Shown: piece by piece, positions 8,094-18,406 of the stretch
Position numbering within the stretch: the first letter of the stretch is position 1
How the letters are laid out: every line of letters begins with the position of its first letter
Assembly: GCA_001772615.1 (NCBI GenBank)
Contig: MEUZ01000003.1
Span: 248,001 to 312,000 of the forward strand
DNA length: 64,000 nt
Direction: 5' to 3'
Source of the DNA: a candidate division WWE3 bacterium RIFCSPHIGHO2_01_FULL_40_23
GTDB lineage: Bacteria; Patescibacteria; WWE3; UBA101185; 2-01-FULL-41-18
Notes under the pieces: generated by a model
Seen by the model: the letters and a program-made list of their open reading frames with translations, nothing else
The model's database searches: none
Told to the model about the DNA's origin: nothing
Position numbers and translations under genes: made by a program

Positions 8094-10337
8094 ATGGCCA
8101 GCAAAATCAATAACAACAGGAAAATTTTACTCGGTTTAATTATTACATCCCTCGTTTCCTTCGTAATCCTTTGGACCGGAACGACAGAAAAAAGACAAGG
8201 AACACTTAAAATCTACGATAAAAATGGAGTTCTTCTTTTTGAAGAAGTCGGGGATTTTGGGAGTAACCTTCACATAAAATCAACCGATATTCCGCAAAAT
8301 CTCAAAGACGCGGTTATTGCAACTGAAGACGCTACATTTTTTAAAAACCCCGGATTTGATCTTATCGCCATTATAAGATCGTTTTATCTTAATCTTCTCA
8401 ATAAAAAAATAGTATCGGGGGCAAGCACAATCACACAACAATATGTGAGAATGGCGGTATTTAACACCGAGGATGCACAAAAAAGAAGTTACATTGGAAA
8501 GGTAAGAGAAATCTTAACAGCGGCGAAGCTTTCACTCTTTTTAAGTAAAGAAGAAATCCTTTTAAGATACCTTAACTCCGTTTACCTTGGAAATGGAAGT
8601 TATGGAGTGGAATCTGCTTCAAGAAAATACTTTAAAAAAAGTGTCAGTTCACTCTCACTCGCCGAGGCGGCGTTTCTTTCGGGCATGATTGCCTCTCCCT
8701 CAAAATATAATCCGTACACAAACTTTAAAGAGGCAAAACAAAGGCAGGAATACGTTTTAGATTTAATGCTTAAGGAAAACTTTATAAATGAAGAACAGTT
8801 AAAAAAAGCGAAGGAAGAAGTTTTATATATATTTCCTGATGAAAGTTTTATAAGAGCCCCGCACTTCGTCTCTTACATCAAGGATGAATTGGCAAAATTT
8901 AATATAAATTCAAGCGGAGGTATTAAGGTATTTACAACCCTTGATTATTTTAAGTATGAAAGGGCAAGAGAAATTTCAAACCTCTGGGTAAATAAACTTG
9001 GAAGTGAACATAACTTAACAAACGCTTCTATTGTAATGCTTGATAATAACACCGGAGCGATAGAAGTAATGCTCGGGGGAGTAAATTATTTTGACGGTAA
9101 ATCAGGCGGGGAGTCAAACATGGCTGTTGCCAAAAGACAGCCGGGATCTGCAATAAAGCCCATAACTTATTTTGCCGCTTTTATGCAAGGTTTTACTCCG
9201 GCAACTCCCATTGAAGACATCCAAAAAGTTTACCCCACAAAAACAGGTGAAGGATTTACTCCAAGAAATTATGACAACAAATTTCACGGAACCGTTCTTG
9301 TAAGGGAAGCTTTAGCCTCTTCCTTAAATGTTCCCGCTGTTGAAGTGCTTCACAGAATTGGAATAAGTAAATTCCTTGAAACCGCAAAAGCACTTGGAAT
9401 AACAACCTTTAAAAGAACTGATAAGTATGATCTCGCCATAACTTTAGGCGGCGGGGAGATAACTCTTCTTGAGTTGTCAAACGCTTATGCCTCATTTGCC
9501 AGAGGGGGGAAGTTTTTGCCGACTTATTCAATTGAAAAAGTTGAAACAGACGATGGGAAAATAATCCATCAGCAAAAACCGCCGGAAGGGGACAAAGTTT
9601 ATGGAGAACACGGTGAAAAAGCATCTTATTTAATAAATGACATACTGTCTGATCCGAAAGCAAGAATGCTTGGATTTAGCGAAAAAAACCCGCTTGTACT
9701 TTCTCACAAAGCGGCAGTTAAGACAGGAACCACAACGGACTGGCATGATATCTGGGCTATTGGATATACGCCTGATTACACAGTTGGGGTGTGGGTGGGA
9801 AACAATGACAACACTCCGATGACAAAAGTAAGCGGGGTTACCGGAGCAGCCCCAATCTGGAACCAGTTTTTTGAGGAAGTGATAAAGGGAATGCCTGATA
9901 AAGAGTTTACAAAACCGGAAGGCATTATTACTAAATGGATTTGTAAAGATACCGGCTTACCCTTAAGCGGAGACTGCGATAAAAAAATAGAGGAGATCTT
10001 TGCCGCAGGGACAGAGCCTTCTACCTCCGGTGCTTCCAATACAAAACAAACAGAAAGTTTCATATCAATTTTAAATCCGAAAAATAAAGCGGTATTTTTA
10101 CACGATAAAGATTTCAAAAGAAATACCCTTCAGCTTGAAGCAAGAGCCTCCGAAGACATAGTAGAAATTAAATGGTACATAAATGAAGGTCACACAGGCA
10201 CTTCATCCACATACCCTTTTATCCTCACGATACAGCCCAATACAGGAAACTACTTACTTAAGGCGAAAGGGATAACAAAAGACAACAGGTTGGTTGAATC
10301 GGAAATTATTAGTTTTGAGGTTGTTGATGACAGATAA
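8094..10337 (+). CDS. pbpC: PBP1C-type bifunctional penicillin-binding protein
   Basis: Polymerises lipid II and cross-links peptidoglycan outside the membrane. A membrane anchor (about residues 10-27) precedes the GT51 glycosyltransferase, with catalytic Glu78 in EDATFF, GASTITQQ and the RYLNSVYLGNGSYGVESAS motif. The transpeptidase follows, with Ser352 in the SxxK motif (GSAIK), SSLN as SxN and KTGTTTDWHD as KTG. A small C-terminal domain of about 90 residues matches the position of the BiPBP_C domain that marks PBP1C proteins. The start MASKINNN lacks a Shine-Dalgarno. The gene sits 28 nt before an alpha-2-macroglobulin gene, the same pairing as pbpC-yfhM in E. coli, which supports the PBP1C call over PBP1A/2A. 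Confidence 0.93.
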   Translation: MASKINNNRKILLGLIITSLVSFVILWTGTTEKRQGTLKIYDKNGVLLFEEVGDFGSNLHIKSTDIPQNLKDAVIATEDATFFKNPGFDLIAIIRSFYLNLLNKKIVSGASTITQQYVRMAVFNTEDAQKRSYIGKVREILTAAKLSLFLSKEEILLRYLNSVYLGNGSYGVESASRKYFKKSVSSLSLAEAAFLSGMIASPSKYNPYTNFKEAKQRQEYVLDLMLKENFINEEQLKKAKEEVLYIFPDESFIRAPHFVSYIKDELAKFNINSSGGIKVFTTLDYFKYERAREISNLWVNKLGSEHNLTNASIVMLDNNTGAIEVMLGGVNYFDGKSGGESNMAVAKRQPGSAIKPITYFAAFMQGFTPATPIEDIQKVYPTKTGEGFTPRNYDNKFHGTVLVREALASSLNVPAVEVLHRIGISKFLETAKALGITTFKRTDKYDLAITLGGGEITLLELSNAYASFARGGKFLPTYSIEKVETDDGKIIHQQKPPEGDKVYGEHGEKASYLINDILSDPKARMLGFSEKNPLVLSHKAAVKTGTTTDWHDIWAIGYTPDYTVGVWVGNNDNTPMTKVSGVTGAAPIWNQFFEEVIKGMPDKEFTKPEGIITKWICKDTGLPLSGDCDKKIEEIFAAGTEPSTSGASNTKQTESFISILNPKNKAVFLHDKDFKRNTLQLEARASEDIVEIKWYINEGHTGTSSTYPFILTIQPNTGNYLLKAKGITKDNRLVESEIISFEVVDDR

Positions 10338-10365
10338 AATCAGGCGTACTATCAAATAAGGAGCA

Positions 10366-13300
10366 ATGTTAACTGAAAAAATCCTAAAGTATAGAAGGTA
10401 CATCAAATACCCGCTTCTTGGAGTGGGGTCATTTATACTCCTTTATTTGTGTGCAACAGTCCTCGTTAACTTCGTAAACGCTTTATACGCCTTAAGCTTC
10501 AAACTTCAGCCAAAAGGCTCACCTCTAGCTTTCCGGCAAATCCTTACATCCTTAACCGAAGCCTACGTATCTTTATCCATAACCTTAACTTTTATACTTT
10601 TTCTTCTCCACCCTCTTAAGTTTCTTGAAGGACTTAAGCTTCTTATAACAAGTCTGGTTCCGCAGCTTTACCAAAAAATAAAATCCGCTATTCCAATAGC
10701 AAAAGGAAAAGCCGTTATTTTTTTGAAAGCCTCCCCAAAGGAAAAATGGAGGCTTGCGAAAAAGCCTATTTTAATAACTGCTGTTGTGTTTATTCTTTTT
10801 AAAACACTTCCACTCCTAGCTCCTCCACAAGTAATTTATGTATCTCCTGAAACGGACTCCGTTGACATACCTCTTAACACACCAATTGAAATTACATTTG
10901 ACAAAGAAATGAATAAAAAACTTTTTGAAAAAGCGCTTAAGATTAACCCTGAAGTCAAAGGTTCTTTTGAGTGGGAGGGAGGGCAAAAACTTATATTTAA
11001 ACCTGATGAAAACTTCCAAAGAGGCCAAACTTACAATATAAAGCTTTCCGGAATTGTTCTTTCAAAATATTTCATCCCTCTTTTAAGATCTTTAAGTTTA
11101 AGTTTCACGACACTTGGAAACCCCAAAGTCATCGTTGCAAGCCCTCAAACTGAAAGCCTTGAAGATCTCTCACCAGTAACAGTCATCTTTGACAGGCAGA
11201 TGATCCCTCTTACAACCATAGAAAACCAAAAACTTGAATATGTTCCGTTTACTATTGAGCCTGAAATAAAAGGAGAAGGCAGATGGCTTGGAACAACGGC
11301 TTATGAGTTTCGGCCGAGTGTTACTTATAAAAAGGGTACAGCCTACAAGGTTACGGTTGCAAAAGGAACTAAATCGGAGGACGGCGGGGAGCTTAAAGAA
11401 GACTACGTATGGGAATTTGTCGGGGGCATTCCAAGAATAGAAGCGTTTTCTCCCAGCCTTGGATACCAGCACACAAGCCCAAACCCCGAAATAATAGTAA
11501 CTTTTAACCAAAAAATAGACATTACGTCCTTTCAAGAAAATCTGATTTTAAGCGATAATTTTGGAAATGAATTGCCTGGAACGGCTTACTATAACAAGTT
11601 GGATCCAAAAACTTTAATTTTTAAGCCGTATGAAACATTAAAAAGAAACGCTTCCTACCAGGTTTGGGTACTCAAAGGAACCAGGGGTGTTGAAGGCCCT
11701 GTGGGAACCGAAATAGATTACGGCTGGAGTTTTACCGTAGCCGACACACCGGGGATTATAAACACAACTCCCGCAAACGGAGAGACAAACTCCAAAGAAA
11801 TGTATGGCTTAACCGTAATGTTTAAAACCCCCATGAGCCAGGAATCGTTAAGGAATGTAAGGATATCACCCTCTCCGGATGAGAAACCAAACGTTTATTT
11901 CAGCACCTATAATAATTCTTTAATTATAGACACCTTTCTAGCAAGATCCCAAAAATACACCGTGACAGTCCCCGGAAGCGCCACAGATCAGCACGGAACC
12001 CCTCTTGGAAAGGACTACACCTTCTCTTTCACAACGGCGCCTTATGATCCTTCAATTGCTCTTTTGCCCGGGGGATACTACTTTGCGGCTTTCAATCAGG
12101 AAATAACTCCAAGAATTGTATCAACAGTCACAAACGCATTTAAGGTTGATTACAGTGTTTATGAACTTCCTAAAAATGAACTTCTTTACTTATATAAACT
12201 CCAATACGATTATAGTTTTAGAACTTCGGTTTGCGGGAATGACTACAACTGCGGAAACTGGCAAAAATATGATACTTCCAAACTTAAGTTGATAAACAGA
12301 TGGAGTCATGAGATAGATTCAGATAATAATGTCCCGGTAAATATAGTAACAAAAGTAACCGATCCAAACGGAAACAACTTGCCTCCCGGTACTTACTTTT
12401 TGGACGCAAGGATCCAGGACGGCTCACATGATAATCTCGTAATGCTAATTTCCCAGTCTTCCCTCACCGTTAAACAAAGTCCAGGCCAAATACTTGTATG
12501 GTCCGTGAACCAGTCTTCCGGGGAGCCTGTTTCAGACATGGAAATAGAAGCGTTAAATATGGAAGGTAAAAGTCTTGTAATGGGTAAAACCGACGCGAAC
12601 GGCGTCTTTATTAAAGACGTTAATCTGGAAGCAGAGACAAGCGAAGGCAAAAGATCAAACCTTTTGATAATGGGAAAGAAAGGTTCGGATACGGTTATTT
12701 CCTCGGTGGCATGGGATAGCGGGATCACAACTTCCGACTTTGGTTTGCCAGGCTATTATTACTATGCACCCCAAACAGGTGAAACCTATAAACTTCATCT
12801 TGCGCTTGACAATCCTATTTATAGACCCGATCAAACCGTATATTTCAGGGGAGTAGTTAAAAAAGACAGCGATGGAAAATTTGAAGCTTTAAAACCCGGA
12901 GAGGTTGTATCAATTTCAGTTAAGGATGTTAATAATTCAGAAATATACACAACAAAAGTCCCTGTAAATTCCTTTGGATCTTTTAACGGTAGCTTTCCGT
13001 TAGGAAGCGAAGCGGCTCTTGGCTACTATTCAATTTCCGCTTCCTACCAAAAAAATTCCTTTGCTCAAAGCTTTCAAGTGGAAGAGTACAGAAAACCTGA
13101 ATTCCTAATTAAAATTGAGCCCTCCAAAGATTCGTATATAAACGGCGAAGCGGTAAAAGTAAATATTAACGGCTCTTATTACTTCGGCGCTCCTATACCA
13201 AACACAACAGTTAACTGGAAAGTAAAAAGAGGAGGTTTTATTTTCACTTGGAATAAAGACTTAGGTTTTGATTTTTCAAATGATGACTCCTACCTTTACA

Positions 13301-16300
13301 GAAGGTGGTCATACTACGGCTATGATGGACCGGAGATGGAACTGGTAACTGAAGGAGAAGGTGTTACCGATGCCAGAGGAGATTTCATGGTGATAGTACC
13401 CATCAACATTGCAAAATACGGGGAATCACAACGAATTCAGGTTGAAGCTTCAATACAGGACCCAAGCAACCAGGTAATAGGAGGATCAAAAGAATTCACA
13501 ATCCACATGGGAGAGTATTACATAGGACTAAAGCCTCTTAACTATGTAAACACTCCAAATCAAAATGCCGGCTTTGAGGTTGTTACGGTAGATAAAAACG
13601 GAAATGAAATAGGTGACAAAGATATTAATGTTTCCATATATAAAAGGACATGGACCTCAATTAAAGAAAAAGATCCAGAAGACGGGCAGTTTTACTGGGT
13701 CAGTAAGCCAAACGATAAGCTAGTGGAAACTAAAAAAGTAAAAACCGATGCCTATGGCAAAGCACAGTCTTCTTTTGTTCCTAAAGAAGGCGGGGTTTAT
13801 AGGATTGTTGCAGATGCAAGCGACAAGCTTGGGAATAAGATAAAGTCGGCAAGCTATGTGTGGGTGTATGGAGAAGGATTTGAGGGAATGAAGGAAAATA
13901 ACGACAGAATTTCCATAGTCACAGACAAAAAAGAATATTTTGCGGGCGAAGATGTTTCAGTTTTTGCGGCGTCTCCTTATAACAAACCTTATAAATCCCT
14001 CTTCACTGTTGAAAGAGGAAAAGTCATTGATTACTTTATTTCTGAAACCGGAGGGGATGCTAAAAACTTAAGTATAAAAATTAAAGATTCTTACACTCCT
14101 AATGTCTTTATCGGTGTAGTTGTACCAAAGGGTGGAAGTACAGTTAAAGATCCCCCGGAATTTAAAATGGGGTATGCGCAAATCATGGTTACGGATAAGA
14201 AAAACAAGCTTACCCTTGAAATAAAAACGGACAAGGAAACCTATCTTCCTGGGGAAACTATGAAAGCGGATATTTTAGTAAAGGATCTTTCCGGAAAAGG
14301 GAGGAAAGCCGAAATGCTTTTTGCGGCATCAGACAAGGCAATCTGGGATTTATCAAACGTTACATTTACCGACATATACACTAACTTTTATCAACCAAAA
14401 TATAACAGCGTCTTAACATCCAACCTTCTTACTATCTCAATGGATAGAATTAACGCAAATACCGATCTTGGGGCTAAAGGCGGAAGCGGTGGCGGAGGAG
14501 CTGGAGGTCCTCTTTTTGAGACAAGCCGAAAAGACTTTCCAAAATCCGCTTATTGGAATCCAAACTTAACAACCGATGAAAACGGAAAGGCACATATTGA
14601 AGTAAAGCTTCCTGACAGCTTAACTACATGGAAGTTATTTGCAGTTTCAAACACGGACGGGGCAGGCTTTGGAGAAAGTTCAAAAGAGGTCATTGTCAGT
14701 AAAGACATAATTATAAGGCCATTCCTCCCAAGATTTTTATCAAACGGGGATAAAGCAAAGATGGGCGCCATAATACTTAACAGAACAGACAAAACTTTTA
14801 GCGGAACCGTTGAAGTAAAATCCGAAAATATAAGCATTAAAGAAAATACTGTAAAAAGCATCAGGATAAATGAAGGCGAGCAGGTAAAAATAGTATGGGA
14901 CGCAACTGCTGTTGACGCAAAGGAAGCGAAGATAGGTTTTCAGGTAAAAGATTTGGAAAATAAAGTCAGGGACGCAATTGAGTCAACGCTTCCCATAGCC
15001 TCTTATTACACTCCTGAAACTGTAGCAGCCGCGGGCCTAATACCAAATATTAAAGATGAAAAAATATTAATCCCCGAGGACACAGTCTCAAACAGAGGGT
15101 CACTAAAAGTTACCCTTAGCCCAAGCCTTGGGGCATCGGAGCTTTTATCCGTAAATTATCTTTACGATTATCCGTATGAATGCGGTGAACAGCTGACAAG
15201 CAAACTTCTTTCGTTTCTGGAAATAGTAAAGGTGATGAAAGATGCAAACATTGAAAACCTTGAAACTATAAATAAAGGAAAACTTGAAGAAGCTATAAAC
15301 AAAAAACTTCAGGATATATACAACTCTCAAAACCCCGACGGAGGATGGGGTTGGTGGGTCAGCGAATATAAAACAAGCGACACGTTTATAACTGCTTACA
15401 CTTATTACATGCTACTTAGAGCAAAAGAGTATGGGTATGATGTCCCCGAAAATAGCGTGAAGAGAGCCGAAAACCTCTTATTAACCAGACTTTCACAGGC
15501 AAATATCAGAAACGTAAGAGAGCCGCTTTCAAACGACCTCCAAGCTTATGTTTTGTATGTGTTAAGGGATAAATCCAAACTTAGCGGGTACGCTTCAAAC
15601 CTTTTTAACGTAAGGTTTAGTATGTCCATAGAAGGAAGAGCCAGACTTGCCATGGCATTAAGAGAAATACCCGGAAAAAGAGGAGACGCCCATAGACTTA
15701 AGAATGAGGTGCTAAGCCTAGTTAAAAAGACTGCAACAACCTCACACTGGGAGGAAAGATCCCCTAGCTATTACCTGATGGGCAGTGATACGGGAACAAC
15801 GGCTACTGTAACGAAAATGCTCATTAAATTTAACAAGAACAACCCACTTATAGATGAATCCATAAGGTACATAGCAAACGCGCGAAAGAAAGGGTATTGG
15901 AACACAACAATCTCAACGGCATACGTTTTGGAAACCATCTCCGATTACATTAAATCAAGAAGAAACGCCAATCTTAATGAAACATACAACATTTCTCTTA
16001 ATGATCAAAACAAAGCGGAGGGAAAGTTTGAAAAGAAAGATCTTTTAAAAGTTATGGTTCATGAGATAACTATGAATGATTTTAATAAAGGGTCAGAAAA
16101 CACCTTGAGACTTGAAAGGAGAGGCAGTGGAAATCTTTACTATAACCTTGACCTTAAATACTACCTGCCGTTCACCGAAGTGAAGCCTGTTGAGCAGGGC
16201 TTTACCGTAATAAGGGAATTTATAGATAACAACGGGAAAATTTTAACGGGAGGTAAAATAAAGGAAGGGGAAGAATACTGGGTAAGACTAATCGTAGCTT

Positions 16301-16653
16301 CTCCCGCAAATAGACATCATGTGGTTTTAGAGGATCCCCTGCCCGCAGGCACCGAATCAATTAATGAAAGTCTTAAAAACACAGTAGCCTTAAGCCCTGA
16401 AAAGCCCAAAGTTAAAGCCAGAGGTGAGGTTAACCCATACAGCAATTATTACTTTTATCATAAAGAATTTAGAGACGATAGAACTGTTCTTTTTGCAGAA
16501 TACCTTCCAAAGGGAGTATATGAGGTCATGTATAAAGTAAGATCAACAACTCCCGGCAATTATCACCATCCGCCCGCGCAGGCTTACGAAATGTACGCAC
16601 CTGATATTCTCGGCCATTCATCAGGCGGTCTCCTAGAGGTCCTCCCCAGGTAA
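10366..16653 (+). CDS. bacterial alpha-2-macroglobulin with intact thioester
   Basis: Giant protease trap, 2095 aa. Bacterial A2Ms entrap attacking proteases through a bait region and bind them covalently by a thioester; next to PBP1C they are thought to guard the wall. The N terminus has three hydrophobic segments (about residues 16-45, 65-85, 128-150), so it is membrane-anchored rather than a lipoprotein. Big_5-type Ig-like domains follow (about 155-560), then MG domains (YRPDQTVYFRGVV), a Gly-rich bait-like stretch near 1370 and the A2M core motif (TTWKLFAVS). The thioester Cys1606-Gly-Glu-Gln1609 is present, followed by the alpha-toroid (NPDGGWGWW) and a C-terminal receptor-binding-like domain. 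AAGGAG lies very close to the ATG. It is in an operon with pbpC. Confidence 0.94.
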   Translation: MLTEKILKYRRYIKYPLLGVGSFILLYLCATVLVNFVNALYALSFKLQPKGSPLAFRQILTSLTEAYVSLSITLTFILFLLHPLKFLEGLKLLITSLVPQLYQKIKSAIPIAKGKAVIFLKASPKEKWRLAKKPILITAVVFILFKTLPLLAPPQVIYVSPETDSVDIPLNTPIEITFDKEMNKKLFEKALKINPEVKGSFEWEGGQKLIFKPDENFQRGQTYNIKLSGIVLSKYFIPLLRSLSLSFTTLGNPKVIVASPQTESLEDLSPVTVIFDRQMIPLTTIENQKLEYVPFTIEPEIKGEGRWLGTTAYEFRPSVTYKKGTAYKVTVAKGTKSEDGGELKEDYVWEFVGGIPRIEAFSPSLGYQHTSPNPEIIVTFNQKIDITSFQENLILSDNFGNELPGTAYYNKLDPKTLIFKPYETLKRNASYQVWVLKGTRGVEGPVGTEIDYGWSFTVADTPGIINTTPANGETNSKEMYGLTVMFKTPMSQESLRNVRISPSPDEKPNVYFSTYNNSLIIDTFLARSQKYTVTVPGSATDQHGTPLGKDYTFSFTTAPYDPSIALLPGGYYFAAFNQEITPRIVSTVTNAFKVDYSVYELPKNELLYLYKLQYDYSFRTSVCGNDYNCGNWQKYDTSKLKLINRWSHEIDSDNNVPVNIVTKVTDPNGNNLPPGTYFLDARIQDGSHDNLVMLISQSSLTVKQSPGQILVWSVNQSSGEPVSDMEIEALNMEGKSLVMGKTDANGVFIKDVNLEAETSEGKRSNLLIMGKKGSDTVISSVAWDSGITTSDFGLPGYYYYAPQTGETYKLHLALDNPIYRPDQTVYFRGVVKKDSDGKFEALKPGEVVSISVKDVNNSEIYTTKVPVNSFGSFNGSFPLGSEAALGYYSISASYQKNSFAQSFQVEEYRKPEFLIKIEPSKDSYINGEAVKVNINGSYYFGAPIPNTTVNWKVKRGGFIFTWNKDLGFDFSNDDSYLYRRWSYYGYDGPEMELVTEGEGVTDARGDFMVIVPINIAKYGESQRIQVEASIQDPSNQVIGGSKEFTIHMGEYYIGLKPLNYVNTPNQNAGFEVVTVDKNGNEIGDKDINVSIYKRTWTSIKEKDPEDGQFYWVSKPNDKLVETKKVKTDAYGKAQSSFVPKEGGVYRIVADASDKLGNKIKSASYVWVYGEGFEGMKENNDRISIVTDKKEYFAGEDVSVFAASPYNKPYKSLFTVERGKVIDYFISETGGDAKNLSIKIKDSYTPNVFIGVVVPKGGSTVKDPPEFKMGYAQIMVTDKKNKLTLEIKTDKETYLPGETMKADILVKDLSGKGRKAEMLFAASDKAIWDLSNVTFTDIYTNFYQPKYNSVLTSNLLTISMDRINANTDLGAKGGSGGGGAGGPLFETSRKDFPKSAYWNPNLTTDENGKAHIEVKLPDSLTTWKLFAVSNTDGAGFGESSKEVIVSKDIIIRPFLPRFLSNGDKAKMGAIILNRTDKTFSGTVEVKSENISIKENTVKSIRINEGEQVKIVWDATAVDAKEAKIGFQVKDLENKVRDAIESTLPIASYYTPETVAAAGLIPNIKDEKILIPEDTVSNRGSLKVTLSPSLGASELLSVNYLYDYPYECGEQLTSKLLSFLEIVKVMKDANIENLETINKGKLEEAINKKLQDIYNSQNPDGGWGWWVSEYKTSDTFITAYTYYMLLRAKEYGYDVPENSVKRAENLLLTRLSQANIRNVREPLSNDLQAYVLYVLRDKSKLSGYASNLFNVRFSMSIEGRARLAMALREIPGKRGDAHRLKNEVLSLVKKTATTSHWEERSPSYYLMGSDTGTTATVTKMLIKFNKNNPLIDESIRYIANARKKGYWNTTISTAYVLETISDYIKSRRNANLNETYNISLNDQNKAEGKFEKKDLLKVMVHEITMNDFNKGSENTLRLERRGSGNLYYNLDLKYYLPFTEVKPVEQGFTVIREFIDNNGKILTGGKIKEGEEYWVRLIVASPANRHHVVLEDPLPAGTESINESLKNTVALSPEKPKVKARGEVNPYSNYYFYHKEFRDDRTVLFAEYLPKGVYEVMYKVRSTTPGNYHHPPAQAYEMYAPDILGHSSGGLLEVLPR

Positions 16654-16707
16654 GCAGAATGATGCTGTAAGCCCTAAGTAAAGTAGTGGATGCAATTCTG
16701 ACTGTAG

Positions 16708-16733
16708 TGTCATCCCCGCAAAAGCGGGGATCT
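16708..16733. repeat. palindromic TGTCAT element, copy 1
   Basis: TGTCATCCCCGC AAAA GCGGGGATCT: an 8-bp perfect stem (ATCCCCGC/GCGGGGAT) with an AAAA loop, preceded by the TGTC edge shared with the other copies. It is followed by a second imperfect stem (CTACGC/GTGTAG, about 16773-16788). It lies between the A2M stop and the glycosyltransferase. Confidence 0.75.
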
Positions 16734-16799
16734 CGCCGGATTTGCGCCGAACCCATCCGTGTGGTAAATTCCCTACGCTGGCGTGTAGATCCAGCCTTT

Positions 16800-18374
16800 A
16801 TGCTATTTCCGTGGCTTCCGATATTTGATATTTTTAATATTAGGGCAAACTTTAAGAAGCCCATAGATATTGAGAGCGTTCAAACAAGAAATGACGACTT
16901 TACTCTTCTTATACCCATATTCAATGATATAAACAGGCTTACCAATGTAGACTTTCTTAAAAAATATAGGGACAAAGTTATACTTTGCACCACCACTAAC
17001 GAAACTCCCGAATTCTTAAGTTCTTTAAAAAAACTGTGCGACAAATATGGGTTTAAAGCAACGTACTCTGATATAAACACGGGGAAAAAGAACCCCTGGA
17101 CTATTTATAATAAAACTCTCCTTGCTCACGACGTAGTTTTAAGAGAAAGCATCTCCACTATAAGCTCAGAGTACGTAATATTCATGGATGGTGACACTTA
17201 TGTGGATGGAGACCTGGAAGTTTTAACCGGCGCTCTGGAGGAGAAAGGGTATGACATTGCTTCAGTAAAAGTTCTCCCTTCAAAAAGGAAAACTCTCATA
17301 GAAAAACTCCAGGGTGTTGAGTATGACATTGCAATGCAGGCGAGATTAATATACCCATGGCTGACAAGCGGCGCGGGTATGGTTGCCAAAAGATCGATTA
17401 TGGTGAGTACAATGAAAAATCACTCATTGTTTTTTGACGGAGGCGATATTGAAATAGGGGAGCTTTCCGACATGATGGGTTATAAAGTTGGTCATATACC
17501 AATGATTTTCTACACAGAGGTACCCCACACTGTTTCCGCCTGGATAAAACAGAGATTTTCATGGATGTGCGGAATGTTTCGACATTCCATCGTTAACATT
17601 GAGCATAACCTAAAACACCCTTTCCACTTCATTTACTACTCATTCATCATCTACTTTCTTCTTCCCTCCAAAATAATAGAAATTTTCAGGCACTGGTATC
17701 TCTTGCCTTTTATTATCCTTCTATACACTGTCATCACATACATAACCAACTGGAAAGTAAGAAGCAGATGGATGCTTTTATTTCCCTTTTATGCGCTGTT
17801 TCAGGTTTTGGTTCTTGTATGGTTTGGTGTATACAGGTACATTCAAACGATTTTCAGAAGCAAAAATATAGGAAGAATAAAAATGAAACACAACCCTAAT
17901 AACATCTCATTCTTTCATCCTGAGTATGCGATAAACAATATTTCAAGTTATTTTATAGCTCTGTCCTCAACATTTCTCCTGATTATGGCTACAAACGGGT
18001 TTGCCCAAACATCCATTCTGGGAAGAAGATATGAAGCAACTGAACTTGCCCTTGAAATTACTGATTTTACAGCTTCCAAAACAGGGGAAACTCTCGCTTT
18101 CATATTTCCTGGGAAAGAAGAAGGCAGTGTGGCAGGATTTAAATCCGAAAGCTATGACGGAGTTTATGATATAAAAACAACGGGCAAAGATAATCTGCAG
18201 ATTGCATCTGAAGCTATTGACCTTTTCGGCAAAGAGTACAATGTAAAACTCACACAAGAAATAAAGGATATAGCGATGAAAGAGCTAATAAATGATCCCG
18301 GTTTTCCTAAAATCTCACAAGAAAGTGAAAACGTGCAAATAGCTAAAGAACTTATAAAAAAACATATCACTTAA
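16800..18374 (+). CDS. membrane glycosyltransferase family 2
   Basis: GT-A-fold transferase of the processive beta-glycan type. The catalytic domain has the substrate/metal motif DGD at Asp130/Asp132 (FMDGDTYVDGD), a later EIGELS acidic segment and QRFSWMCG (251-258), which matches the Q/RxxRW region of cellulose/hyaluronan-type synthases. At least four hydrophobic helices follow (about 275-385, plus one near 395-415). The last ~110 residues form a soluble tail without known motif. The reading frame is open upstream to 16686, but those 38 residues are partly coded by a palindromic repeat, so I prefer the ATG at 16800. It may build an exopolysaccharide; the following gene could be its partner hydrolase. 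The substrate cannot be read from sequence. Confidence 0.85.
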   Translation: MLFPWLPIFDIFNIRANFKKPIDIESVQTRNDDFTLLIPIFNDINRLTNVDFLKKYRDKVILCTTTNETPEFLSSLKKLCDKYGFKATYSDINTGKKNPWTIYNKTLLAHDVVLRESISTISSEYVIFMDGDTYVDGDLEVLTGALEEKGYDIASVKVLPSKRKTLIEKLQGVEYDIAMQARLIYPWLTSGAGMVAKRSIMVSTMKNHSLFFDGGDIEIGELSDMMGYKVGHIPMIFYTEVPHTVSAWIKQRFSWMCGMFRHSIVNIEHNLKHPFHFIYYSFIIYFLLPSKIIEIFRHWYLLPFIILLYTVITYITNWKVRSRWMLLFPFYALFQVLVLVWFGVYRYIQTIFRSKNIGRIKMKHNPNNISFFHPEYAINNISSYFIALSSTFLLIMATNGFAQTSILGRRYEATELALEITDFTASKTGETLAFIFPGKEEGSVAGFKSESYDGVYDIKTTGKDNLQIASEAIDLFGKEYNVKLTQEIKDIAMKELINDPGFPKISQESENVQIAKELIKKHIT

Positions 18375-18399
18375 CTTTATTTTGATATCACTTTATTAT
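18371..18399 (+). promoter_or_regulatory. promoter of a predicted leaderless transcript
   Basis: TTAACT (18371-18376) and TATTAT (18394-18399) are spaced by 17 nt. Only 7 nt separate the -10 from the ATG at 18407, so the mRNA is expected to start at the initiation codon. Confidence 0.6.
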
Positions 18400-18406
18400 C
18401 TAAACT

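Noticed and set aside
16686..16799. 38-residue N-terminal extension of the glycosyltransferase
   Set aside because: It is coded partly by a palindromic repeat and has no GT2 features; kept only as an alternative start.
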